From: Biscogniauxia marginata
Lineage: Eukaryota; Ascomycota; Sordariomycetes; Xylariales; Xylariaceae
NCBI GenBank assembly: GCA_022695795.1
Contig: MU404175.1
Location: forward strand, 59,091-123,090
Direction of reading: 5' to 3'
DNA length: 64,000 bases
The notes beneath the pieces were generated by a model, which did no database searches, had not been told where the DNA came from, and saw only the letters and a list, made by a program, of their open reading frames with translations. The position numbers were made by a program, and so were the translations under genes. This document shows positions 21,765-32,004 of this stretch, piece after piece; position 1 is the stretch's first letter, and each line of letters opens with the position of its first letter.

Positions 21765-24700
21765 ATGGCAGCCCTGGCTTTAACCCCAGCGCAAATTGAG
21801 CTGGCTAGGTACGAAGCCTCTTATTTTATTCTAACCTAGTCCCGAGCTGACCTACGAACAGCTCGCTCACGCAGGACGAGTTGCCTACTAAGCTACGGTG
21901 CGCAATTTGCAGCAGGTTGGCTGTCAACGCGTTTCGACTTCCTTGTTGTGAGACCGCTATTTGCGAGAAGTGTAAGTCTCAGGGCCTTGTACAATATTAT
22001 TTGTGTAAGAAGCCATCTAATCAGCACCAGGCCAATCTACTCTACCCTCTTCATGTCCGGTTTGCGAACACTCGCCTGTGTCGGGTGACGATTGTACTAC
22101 CTACAAGTCTCTAAGGACTACGATCAGGGTCTTCCTGAAGACTGAAGAAAAGAAGCGCGAGGCTTCTCGACCCAAGACCAACGGTTCTACACCTCCGGCT
22201 CCCGCACAAGCGACTCCAACACCTACCCAATCGCAAGCCCCAACCGACCCTCCTCCTCCTCCAGAAACTCTAGTCTCGGCACGCAATGAATCAGAACCTC
22301 TACCAGCAGATCCCGTAGCTGCTACGGCGTCTGCTGCTTCTGAGGCAGATGTCAGTGCCAACATGACCGTAGGTGCGGAGACGGCCGTTTCTACTCTCCC
22401 CGAACAAGTAAGTGTTCGCCCCTAGATTTCATTTACACCGGGTTTGATCTAACAGCTCGCCAGGAAATTTCGACCAGCGATCCTTCTCAGGAACGACAAG
22501 TAGAAGATGAAGAAAGTAAAGCTATTGTCCCGCATGGCCCAGGGAACGAATATGGTGTAGGTTTGGGGGAAACTAAGGAGGATGTCGAGGGCGAAGGTCA
22601 TGGAGATCAGCCAGGACAGTCAGGCACGAACTTTGGCTTTGACCCGATGAATGCAAACTTCAATATGAACTTCCCCAATGGAGATATGAACCAAATGCAA
22701 ATGATGATGGCCATGCAGAATGGAATGAATCCAGCCGCCTTCGGCGCGTTCCCCATGATGGGTATGTTATTCCTAACTAAACACCAGATGCACGTCGTTA
22801 ATGGTATCCTCTTTAGGCATGATGGATCCAATGGTGATGCAAAATATGATGATGAACGGTGGCTTCGGAGCGCAAGGCATGGGCATGAACGGCATGAACA
22901 TGAACATGGGCATGAATGGGTTCAGTGGTGGCGGCAATGACTGGAACGGACAACAATCATGGAACGTCGGCCAAGATAATTTCAATCCAAGTGCTCCTGG
23001 CATGGGAAATGGTGATTTTGGCAACTTTAACGCAGGCTTCCGTAACGGTCATCACAACCAATTCAATGATTACCGCCGCGGCAACTACGGACACCGAGGA
23101 AGAGGCCGTGGACGTGGGTTTTACGGAGGCTATGGTCGTGGCTACCATCAGGGTTATAACAGTCACATCGCAGGATGGGCAGAGAAAGTATCCCAATTTC
23201 CAGGTGCTCATGATGGCCAGCCAGCCGCTCCTAACAGCAATCAAGCGACCGAGACCAAGTCTGGCAAAGTTGATGAGTTTGGTAGGACGATACGTACAGA
23301 CTCAGAACCAGCCGTACAGGCAATTGAACAGAACGGACATAGTATCGCTGCAGGTAGTCAAGATGCCGCTACTGTTGGGGAGGGCGACAATCTAGCATCA
23401 GAAAACCAAGGACAAGTAGTCAAGGAGCTTACACCCCGAACTGAAGAGGCGCAGGGTGGCCTTGCTAACTACGGTGGTGATATGCCTTCCGGGGGTCAGC
23501 ATTCAGGATCTCGAATGCCTCCTAATGGCTCTTTAGGTTCTGTGCTTCCCCAGACTATGATCCCGGACGTACCATTAAATGCACCTACTGGTCCTAAAGC
23601 CATGCGCCAAGGTCTTCCTAACACTAGCCTTCACAACCTAAAGGCCCGTGGTTTCATTACAGATGAGAAGAATCCGGGTTCAGTTACCAATGCTCTGGTC
23701 GTTGCTAGTCCCATCGAGGAACGGCCTAAGTCGCGGAGTAGTTCTCTGCAGTCCCGAAAGGACAAAGATCGTCGTCAACGTGAACGTCGTCGGGAACGTG
23801 ACCTAGACGAGAAGAGCAGAGGAAGGGACCATGATAGAGATCGCGGCCGTTCTAGGACGCATAGCTTGTCCCGGAGTCCAAGTCCAAGTCTCAACCGCAG
23901 CCGAGATCGTAAAGAGTCTCGTAGACATAGGCGACACCGCTCTACATCTATATCAGGTGATAGCCGTGACGGCGACCACCGCCGTAGGAGGCATAGAAGC
24001 AGACGACGGTCGACTAGAGACGATGAAGATTACAAAGGCCGGTCGAGGGAGGATAAATATGACCAGAGGTCAAGATCCGAGTCTCCTGTTGATCGTGAGC
24101 ATAAACGTTCGAGTCACCGAAGCCACCGCGATCGGGATGAGAAGCGACGAGACCGCGAGAAAGATAGGGATAAAGATAGTGATTATGATCGTCGCCGGAA
24201 ATCTAGCCACCGCACTCACCGCGATCGTGATCAGGATCGAGAGCGTGACAGGGATCGAGAAAGGGAAAGGGAAAGAGACAAGGGCCGCGGAAAAGATCGT
24301 ACGCGCGAGCATGAAAAAGAACATCGTCATCGCAGCAGTAAAGAGTCTCCTGTAGCACCCCCGACACCAGTGGAGCCCTCCGACAAGAACTTCAATCCTC
24401 CGACCGGTCCTCGGGGCTCCTTCTCCATTAAAGGAGCTAGCAGTAAACCCTCCTCCGGGGCTGAAATAAAAGGGACAGGTACCCGGCCCTCGAACCCTCA
24501 AAGACGAGAGAGTGAATCGACCCGCCGTGCTTCGCAATCATCTACCATAGGTCAGAAGTCGGCACCTAGCGCGCCTGCGAAAGACCCTCATACTCTAGAG
24601 CGTGAAGCCCGTGACCGTGAGCGTCTTCTGAAAGAGGCGCAACGTATAGCAGGCCTGACCGGTCGCTCAGGCATGAAGCGTAGTCGCGAAGGTGGCGACG

Positions 24701-24810
24701 ATCGTGGAAGCCGTCGGAAGAGCCGGCGTAGCGAAGCCGTCAGTATGGAAGATGAGGAAGACCGTCTGAGCCGTCTAGAAGCGGAACGCGAGGGCCGCCG
24801 ATGGGACTAG
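21765..24810 (+). CDS. RBBP6/Mpe1-type RING protein with RS/RD-rich tail
   Basis: Five exons (21765-21808, 21862-21971, 22031-22407, 22464-22761, 22817-24810) with introns of 53-59 bp encode 940 aa. Near the N-terminus is a RING/U-box-like finger with RBBP6 spacing: C28, C31, C43, C44, C49, C52, C60 and C63, then SLRTTIRVFLKTEEKKR. RBBP6/Mpe1 proteins are subunits or regulators of mRNA 3'-end cleavage and polyadenylation and have E3 ligase character. Here the N-terminal DWNN ubiquitin-like domain and the zinc knuckle are absent, so the protein is not a standard Mpe1. The middle is Met/Asn/Gly-rich (about 22640-23160), then RGRGRGF-type RGG motifs. The tail has long Arg-Asp/Arg-Glu/Arg-Ser dipeptide tracts (about 23740-24345), typical of splicing or 3'-processing factors. 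Inferred role: nuclear RNA processing. The RING family call is good; the exact function is uncertain. Confidence 0.85.
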
Positions 24811-25590
24811 CCTCGACAACAGGTTACATCCCATTTTTATATTAAAGTATTCACGCCCATTAGGAAGATTGTCGATGACATACAATACGACTGCTAAAGT
24901 CAGGTGTAGGGGAGCTGACGAGTCGATGGCCTGGGGGAGTAAAGAGAATTGGAAGAAAAGATCAACTCGACAGCAAATTCTCCCATTCTGCTGTGCTGAG
25001 CAAGTGTCTTGGAACTGTGTCGGCGCCCTGTTATGGGCTATATATTGCATTCAAATAGGCGTACAAAGTTGGCGGCAAGGTATTCAACTCGGCCTGTGCT
25101 CATACTACGTTCTTTAGGGGGGGGTGGCTGCATTTGGAGGTCCTTGCATCACAGAAAAGTAATTTGCATTCGCTGCGTAACTCACAGCCCGTGGGCGTGG
25201 AATATAGAGAGAGGATTCAGCAATCCATGTTAATAGAACCCAATGAGATCCACATCGAATGACCCTAAAGTATCATATCAGATTTACACGAATATGACCC
25301 TAGTAAGACCCGGTAGCTATTCGGGAAGCCAAGCACTTCTGGGCAAGCAGCGTCTTGCATAGCTAGTTGCTACCTAATAGGGTATATAAAGCCTGATAAT
25401 CCTCTATCAAGTGTATTTAGCCCACCCAACAAACAGAATTATTGTCATATCCCCCCTACCCCCCCTTTAAATTTTAGCTTGCTCTCATCCTCTTCTGACG
25501 TTGCTCCTCCTAAACTAACCGACACAAGCACTCACCTAAACAGCGAGTATTATCCCCAATCCAACCCAACACTACTCTACCCGCCTCAAG
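24811..25590. other. Intergenic, RING gene to small hypothetical gene
   Basis: Holds the 3' region of the RING gene and the promoter and leader of the next gene, with a C-rich run near 25450-25465. Nothing else is recognised. Confidence 0.55.
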
Positions 25591-26304
25591 ATGCCCGTGA
25601 CCGAGCTCGCATTCCTGCCCTCCCGCACCCCGGGCGAGGTGTCGGCGCCCTTGCTCAGCGAGGGCACCGCCGCGCTCGAGGCCCAGGACCGCTGGTGCGA
25701 GGAGAACTTTACCGCCGGAGGGGAAGGAGGGCGAGCGGGGGGAAAGCCGAGGTGGCGGCGCGAGAGCCGCGGCGCGGCGCTGTTCCGGCCGCGCGGGGGC
25801 GACCGCGGCGTCGTGCTCGTCACGGCGCACTGGGACTCGCCCGAGCAGCACCACGCCTGGATCGCGAGCGACGCGAACCAGGAGGGCATGGGCCGCCTGC
25901 TGCCGCTCGTCCGGGCCGAGGACGTCGTGTTTTTCCACGTCGGCGGGGTGGAGATGTTTCCCGACGTTGACGGCGAGGGGAAGGCGACGCTCGGCGCGCC
26001 CGTGGTCAGCGTCACGAGGGTCCGGGTCCGGGACGCGGATAAGCAGGCTTTCGAGGAGGGGTTCGAGAGGGATAGGGGGGGCAAGTTCGACGGGCTCGCG
26101 GCGCCGTATCGGCACAGGGGCGGGTGGAGGATTGAGAGGGAGGGGGAAGGGGAGGAGGAGTTTGTGCTCGTGGGGGGGTGGGAGAGCGGGGAGAAGGCGG
26201 AGGCTTGGGCGGAGGGGGATGGGGAGACGTTCGGTGCTTGTTTTGAGGCGCTGAGGCCGCTGGTTGTCGAGGTCGATGTTCAGACTTACGAGCGGATCTT
26301 GTGA
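25591..26304 (+). CDS. Hypothetical protein, dimeric alpha/beta-barrel-like
   Basis: A 237-aa single-exon frame starting MPVTELAFLPSR. The core (GVVLVTAHWDSPEQHHAWI, then ANQEGMGRLLPLV and VVFFHVGGVEMF) has the pattern of small fungal proteins with the dimeric ferredoxin-like barrel fold (antibiotic-biosynthesis-monooxygenase-like). A second, weaker half repeats the logic (FVLVGGWESGEKAEAWAEG). I see no signal peptide or membrane segment. No catalytic residue can be named, so no reaction is proposed. The coding sequence is very G/C-rich at third positions, unlike the flanks, and contains long Gly/Glu-rich stretches. The reading frame and the match to a recurring fungal family make it likely to be real; function is unknown. 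Confidence 0.75.
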   Translation: MPVTELAFLPSRTPGEVSAPLLSEGTAALEAQDRWCEENFTAGGEGGRAGGKPRWRRESRGAALFRPRGGDRGVVLVTAHWDSPEQHHAWIASDANQEGMGRLLPLVRAEDVVFFHVGGVEMFPDVDGEGKATLGAPVVSVTRVRVRDADKQAFEEGFERDRGGKFDGLAAPYRHRGGWRIEREGEGEEEFVLVGGWESGEKAEAWAEGDGETFGACFEALRPLVVEVDVQTYERIL

Positions 26305-26977
26305 TTGGGTTATATGTATACCTGTGAACTAAGAGTTCTTCGTTATAGGGTGTAGTTTCACGGATGGTTGATCGGCCAAGGGCACCTTCTATGAATACTT
26401 GCTTATCGATATTAATGAAGGAGAGCTTTCGAGTCTCTCAACTTGATGTAATTTTCTGAGATGTGAAACTATGGTATTTGACGAAATACATATCCGTGTT
26501 CAGCAGCACTATATGGGCTCGCAAGCAATCCTCCTCAAGTCTGAATTGGCTATAGACTGGAGCTTGTAAGTGACAGGGTGGTAATGAATATAAGGATTGT
26601 TCGCATTCGCTGCTAATCTACCTTGTTAATGTTCTTCATACGCATGACAGTGTATGACATCTGCATAAAACTACTAACCTAGAGCAAGACCTACTACCTA
26701 ACCACTTATACAAGTGAGTGGGAAGTATAGGTGAAGTATAGTGGGTAGAGTATACCTAGGTAGGTAGGTACCTACATATAGTACGAAGACCTACCTAAAG
26801 AGGAGGGTGCCAAGACTCTTGAGGAGCATATGAGGAAGACAGGTGACGACGGGAAGTGGGTCCCACGGGAGCTTGGGCCACATGATCATCGACTTGAGAT
26901 GTATCACTTAATAACAGCATTTCTGTCGCAGACAATAGCTTGACATCTTCAACTCAATTCTCGAGAATCTCTCCAAG
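26305..26977. other. Intergenic, small hypothetical gene to PBN1
   Basis: No gene is seen. There is a palindromic CCTAGGTAGGTAGGTACCTA tract at about 26754-26773. Confidence 0.55.
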
Positions 26978-28593
26978 ATGCGCCAAAGAATCACTTTTTT
27001 CCACCGAAATGAGCACGGCATCGAGCCGAAGTCCCTGAAAATCAAGGGCAGCTCCATCTCTGGGCCTGACCTGATAGCTGCTCGCGAGCAGCGAGTCACT
27101 CTAGCGCTTGAGGAGCTCCCTGTCGAGCTTCAGGAACTGCTCCGCGAGTCTCACGAGCTTCATATCCGATGGAGTCCATCGCTTCCTCATGATACCCTTG
27201 GTCCCTGGACTTCAAGATTGCCATCCGGCTTACATGTTTTTTATACCCCTCAGAAGAATGGAGCTGTCGACGCGTACGTTCTAACACGCGAATTATACTC
27301 CCTATATCGAACTTTAATTGACTTTCCAACCTAGCGCTCGACTATGCAACGTCCTACGAACTGTGTTTGGGGACATAGATTGTTCATCTACATCTGTAAG
27401 CAATCTCTAACGCCCCTCACATGAAAGCTGTTGGTCTTCTTTTCTAACTTCCAAAGGAATCGTTCACAAAGTTGCCAAACGATCGATTCTCTCACTCGAC
27501 CGCTTATCAATACTTCCATATCCTCGACAGTCTATCAAGCCTTTCGGACTATGTCGATCAATATACTTGTACAACTACCGATTCAGAATGCAAAGCATGG
27601 GCCCAAGAACTTACAAAAGCGGCTTCTTTCGACTTTTCCTACGACACTATATCGCACGTAGTCAAAGCTACAGCTATCTGGCCGGAAGGGTATCAGACGT
27701 TGTCCATCAACTCCCATCCAGGTCACAGAACCGAGGTTGGCATCTTGACGCCCGACGCACCTGCCCGTCTAGAATCATATGAACTTGGCGTCGCGGGTCT
27801 GCTTACCGTCCTAGGTGAGGATTCTAAGCCTTCCCCGGTCTTGTTCGCTTTCCCTTCACGGCACAAGGATGCGGGCTCGAGCTTCTCATCCAGCTTTCTC
27901 AAACCGACAGGCCTACATCCTACGTTGCAATTGCGTCTTGCTAGCAGCAAGCCGCCGCTAGAGGATGCATACTGTTCTTTGCATGCCTATCTTACCTTAC
28001 CTCGAACCATCTTCGCCGACAAGTACCAGTTCGACGACGAACTCTTCCTCTCGTCCAAGAATTTGACGGCACTGCGCTACACCAGTCAGCCAGTTGATCT
28101 TGAGGCGCCGGACTATGCGATGAAGCTATGGGGTTCTACTATCCTTCTCGAGCTGCAACCTCCAGATGTGGAGGCCGACCAGCCTTGGACAACGGAGATC
28201 CCACTTCATCTTCGGTATCTATCTCCTGCCGAAGGCGGATATCAGAGTATCAGTGTCCCCTGGCCGGCGGTGTTTTGGGCTTGCACGGCCGAAGACGGTA
28301 CCAAGTTCCCAAACAGCCCATTTGATAGAGTCAATCTAGGTTACGATGGGTTGTTTGGGCCTCGGACCTTGTTCTGGCATGTTAACCCGAAACCGGAAGC
28401 TGGCGGTTCTCTCAATCACCAGATCCCAGTCCCGGTTCTTGACTTGGGGAAATCAGCATGGATCAGCACCGGCACAACTGCCGTGGTCCTCGCAGGGTTT
28501 GCGTTCATTGTGTGGAAACTACTGTCCGTCTATCTCAAAACGGGACACAGCAGTCAGACGGCCGTGAAGGGTTCCGAGAAGAAGAAGCAGTAA
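26978..28593 (+). CDS. PBN1: PBN1/PIG-X, GPI-mannosyltransferase I subunit
   Basis: Pbn1 (PIG-X in animals) is an ER membrane glycoprotein that stabilises the first GPI-anchor mannosyltransferase, Gpi14/PIG-M. Three exons (26978-27273, 27335-27395, 27457-28593) with two 61-bp introns give 497 aa. The N-terminus MRQRITFFHRNEHGIEP is the characteristic opening of fungal Pbn1. The lumenal beta-rich PIG-X domain occupies the C-terminal half (YCSLHAYLTLPRTIFADKYQ, then WGSTILLELQPP, IPLHLRYLSP and VPWPAVFWACTAEDG). One membrane span lies near the end (TAVVLAGFAFIVWKLLSVYL), followed by a short basic tail, as expected for this type I-like protein. Both joins keep frame: VDA then ARLCNVLRTVFGD, and SSTS then ESFTKLPNDRF. 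The next gene downstream, a dioxygenase, is co-oriented 290 bp away. The call rests on remembered family features. Confidence 0.85.
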
Positions 28594-28883
28594 ATCAGAC
28601 TAGAAGCAAGACCAACCGATATATAGGACATATAGGACTTAACAATTAATACCCCTGAATGGTGTACAGAAAGCCTTGGGACGCTAAAACTTGAATGGTC
28701 CGAGAATATCAACTTATCATATGATTGGCCAACAGATGATCTGACAGGGCCCCCCACCAATAATGAAGCAACACGGAAGAGCTTACAGTAGGTAGCTTGT
28801 TACCTACATACCGTATATTCGATCAATCATTTCACCGGCGGAATAGAGCTCTTGAAACGGCGTCTGTATGTAGAAAAGCCATA

Positions 28884-29986
28884 ATGTTTTCCTATATCGT
28901 AGGTGGCATCGCTTTCCTGCTATTCTTCTATAACCCGATTGTCCAGTACCTGTCGTCAGCAGAGCCAGCCCGACTGCCCCGGATCCCTCGCCCACGCATC
29001 AACGAGTCACTGTTAGCTATCGATGCGGCAAACGAGACATTGTCGTCGCTTGCCAACTGTCCTCCGGATTCGTATGCTGTGCATATCCTCTCTAAAGCGC
29101 CTCTCGTGATCTATATCGAGAATTTCATCTCCGAGGCCGAGAGGACGCACCTTTTAGATATTAGGTGCGTTTTGTCTGCCATGCATTTCATTCACCCCCG
29201 AGTCTTATTTATCTCCTTGCTCAGAAACATAAAGGATGATTGATTAATTGATTGCTTTACTCAATCAACCAATCGATTGATGGTAGTCTTCATCATGATT
29301 TCATGCAGACCGACTAACATAATGATGTTGCCTGCTTACCTGAATAAATAAATAAAAGCGAGCCCCTATTCGAGCCGTCCACCATCACTAACGACGGCGA
29401 CTCGACGGTCCGCGACGCCACGGTCCGCGACTCGGAGGTCGCCCTGGTCCCGCGCACCGAAGCGGTGCGGTGCGTCGAGGCGCGGGCGCGCGCCTTCCAG
29501 GGCTGGCGCGACGACCTGTGGATCGAGCGCCTGCGCACGCAGCGCTACCGCTACCGCGGGGACCAGCAACAACAGCTGCAGCACTACGCGCACCACTTCG
29601 ACTGGGGCTCGGGCGCCCGCGGCTGGGGCCGCGTCAGCAGCTTCATGGTCTGGGTCCTGGCCGACGACGTCGCGGGCGGGGGCACCGAGTTCCCGATGCT
29701 GCGGCGCGGCGGCCCCGACGAGCCGTGGTGCCGCTGGGTCGAGTGCCCCGAGCCGGAGCCGGGGTCGTCGTTGTCGTCCGAGAGCCGCGATGCCGAGCCG
29801 TTACCGCTCTCGGAAGTGGGAGTGGGCGTCACGTTCAAGCCCGTGGCCGGCAACTCCGTGTACTGGGAGAACTTTCGGCCAGACGGCACGGGGAGGGGCT
29901 GGGAGGAGACGTGGCACGCCGGGCTGCCGGTCAGACGGGGTACGAAGGTCGGGTTGAATATCTGGAGCTGGGGCCGGCTGAGCTGA
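28884..29986 (+). CDS. Membrane-anchored prolyl 4-hydroxylase-like dioxygenase
   Basis: Fe(II)/2-oxoglutarate dioxygenase of the prolyl 4-hydroxylase alpha-subunit class. Two exons (28884-29164, 29359-29986) give 302 aa; the 194-bp intron is longer than most here, and its AAAAG acceptor gives LLDISEPLFEPSTITNDGD. A hydrophobic N-terminal anchor (YIVGGIAFLLFFYNPIVQYL, residues 4-23) suggests an ER or secretory type II membrane protein. The iron ligands are visible as H-x-D in YAHHFDW (H173, D175) and the distal His in TWHAG (H280). The 2-oxoglutarate-binding basic residue is Lys290 in TKVGLNIW. GGGTEFP matches the P4H core. Substrate is unknown; many fungal homologues are uncharacterised. The second exon is strongly G/C-ending in codon use, whereas exon 1 is not. 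Confidence 0.88.
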
Positions 29987-32004
29987 GTCGATGGCGTGTG
30001 CTGTTGTCCCGGATGCATCGTTACGCAAGCTTAGCCCTACCTATAGAGACGCCTTATTAATAGTTCTTCCGTCATGTCATGCCATGTCATAGCTGAATAA
30101 AGCAGTGAGAACCTAATGCAAGCAATATCTAGATATAATCCCCCGGGCCGCTCTCTAGATACAGATGTAGATAGCCTGGCGCCGACGAACAACCTCAAGC
30201 AGCGATGTACCGCATCTTGACTGGGAGGACTTGGCATCTTCCCTATGTAACCCCGGCCCAATCATACCAGGCTCTTGGTACCGTGGTAGGTGACGTACCA
30301 CGACAATTCGATGATGCATTTCGGTTTGTTTGGATAATTTTTCTCTTTACTTATTTCCCGGTTTTCTGATCCCACTCGCATGTGCAAACTCGCCTCTCGA
30401 TTTCCGGGATAGCGGATACGGGCTCTAGGAGAAGCAGCAGCTCATTGGCCAATGTTCGCATGGAAGCGGTCATCGCTGCCCTATTTGCGAATTCTCTCTT
30501 AGCGAAACCCGGCTGCGGGGCCGGTGCATAGATGGTAGGTACCACCCTATTAATAAGTTTAAGATCATCGGCCCCTCTTCTTATTGGCTGGTGTGGGGGC
30601 ACAGAATATAATACTTACATCAATGATCCTACAGATATGAAGCTCAGAGCTAACCTATGTTTGTACCTTTTGATTACCTAGGTACCTAGGTATACACTTT
30701 GAATTTACGTGTACAAGACCAGACCGAGTTTGTAAAATGTAACTTCAATGATCCACGAATAGATTGGAAGCTGCTTTCGCATCAGCCCTACTACTACAAT
30801 TCTAGATCCTGTCCACATTACGGACTTCGGCGACACTCTACTAAATCTTACCTTATTGAAATGCCGCCTCACCCACACTAGGCTCGCAAGGTTTGTTAGG
30901 CCCTCGGCAGATTTCCTCTGTTCGGATCGTTTATGCCACAGTGGTTAGGGGTTAGGGGTTGGGGGTTGGGGGTTGAACAGGTTGGAGGGTGTCTGCGGGA
31001 CTTTCAACTTTTCACCCGGCTTGTAGGGAACATGATTGTGTATGGGCTGAACATTCAAGAGCTTCAATTCGTTCTGGAACCTGGGACAACTCGTCAAACT
31101 CTTTTTTAAGGACCCTTTGCAGAACGGCGGGCCAATCAGAAGCTCTGTAGGCCCCCACGGCTGCAACAGGGACCATGTCGCCATCGAAAGACGTGGTTAG
31201 AACAACAATACATCAACAGAAAGCTAAGGTCACGAAACTAAACTAACGTGAAGGTGTGTTACATGTATCTTAATCAATGTTGGCATTTACGAATCGAGGT
31301 CGAGTGATTGGACTCGCTGCTGGCCCGTGCCTTCGATATCCGCAGCCGGTGTACGGTAGGCGCTGGTGGGTTGCGATCCGGAAAGCTCTGCTTCTAGGTA
31401 CATACCTCCTAGGCGGTATAGGTATCGACTTGGGTCTCGGCTATTGAGGAGGTAACGTGAGAGTGACGTCGGCGTGAGAGTACAGGTCATCCCAGAGTGT
31501 ATGGAAATACACCAGGGAGGTACGTCCCACAGGTAGCACTCACTTGTACCTCCCCCGTGGGCTACAACTGGGCCAGAACCTTTCATGCAATGTTTAGGTA
31601 GGTACGTACGGTACATGTGTAGTTCACAAGCCACTACCATGTGTAGGTACCTGCCTAGGTCCCTATACGTACATGTAGGAGGTAGTATGTATAGGTATGT
31701 GCTTCGGTGTTTCTACATAAGCTACCCATCTTCTCGCCGGGAGAAAGTTTAATAAAAAAAACCCTCTCAAGCAAACCTGCCCAGAGTTTTCTCCTCAGCA
31801 ACAACATCGTTCTCTTTCGTTGTCTCAATAGATGCGACTGGGATACCATCCGATGAACTCTTACCTCAACTATTTCTTACGTGGTGCGCTATAAGCCAGA
31901 GTGGGACAGACTTTACAACTAAACACTTTGACACCTCTTGTCCAATTCACCGCAACGATTGCAACATCGCCCCGGACTGGATTTCTGTGTCACCCACTTT
32001 AATC
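29987..32004. other. 2-kb intergenic region with telomere-like tract
   Basis: No supported gene. It carries CCTAGGTACCTAGG at about 30678-30691, a G-rich telomere-like tract at 30943-30975, TTAGGTAGGTACGTACGG at about 31594-31611, and further GTAGGTACCTGCCTAGG sequence near 31642-31658. A 79-codon ATG frame on the minus strand (30945-31184) is noted but not accepted. Confidence 0.55.
30943..30975 (+). repeat. Interstitial telomere-like G-rich repeat
   Basis: Two units of GGTTAGG type are followed by GGTTGGG variants with a 7-base period. The sequence resembles the fungal TTAGGG repeat but with an extra G, and it has four or more G-runs suited to a G-quadruplex. Whether it derives from a telomere is inference. 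Confidence 0.7.

Noticed and set aside
30945..31184. 79-codon ATG frame on the minus strand (starts MATWSLLQPWGP)
   Set aside because: It ends inside the telomere-like repeat, has no recognisable family and no splice-compatible neighbour. It could be a gene remnant, but there is no support.
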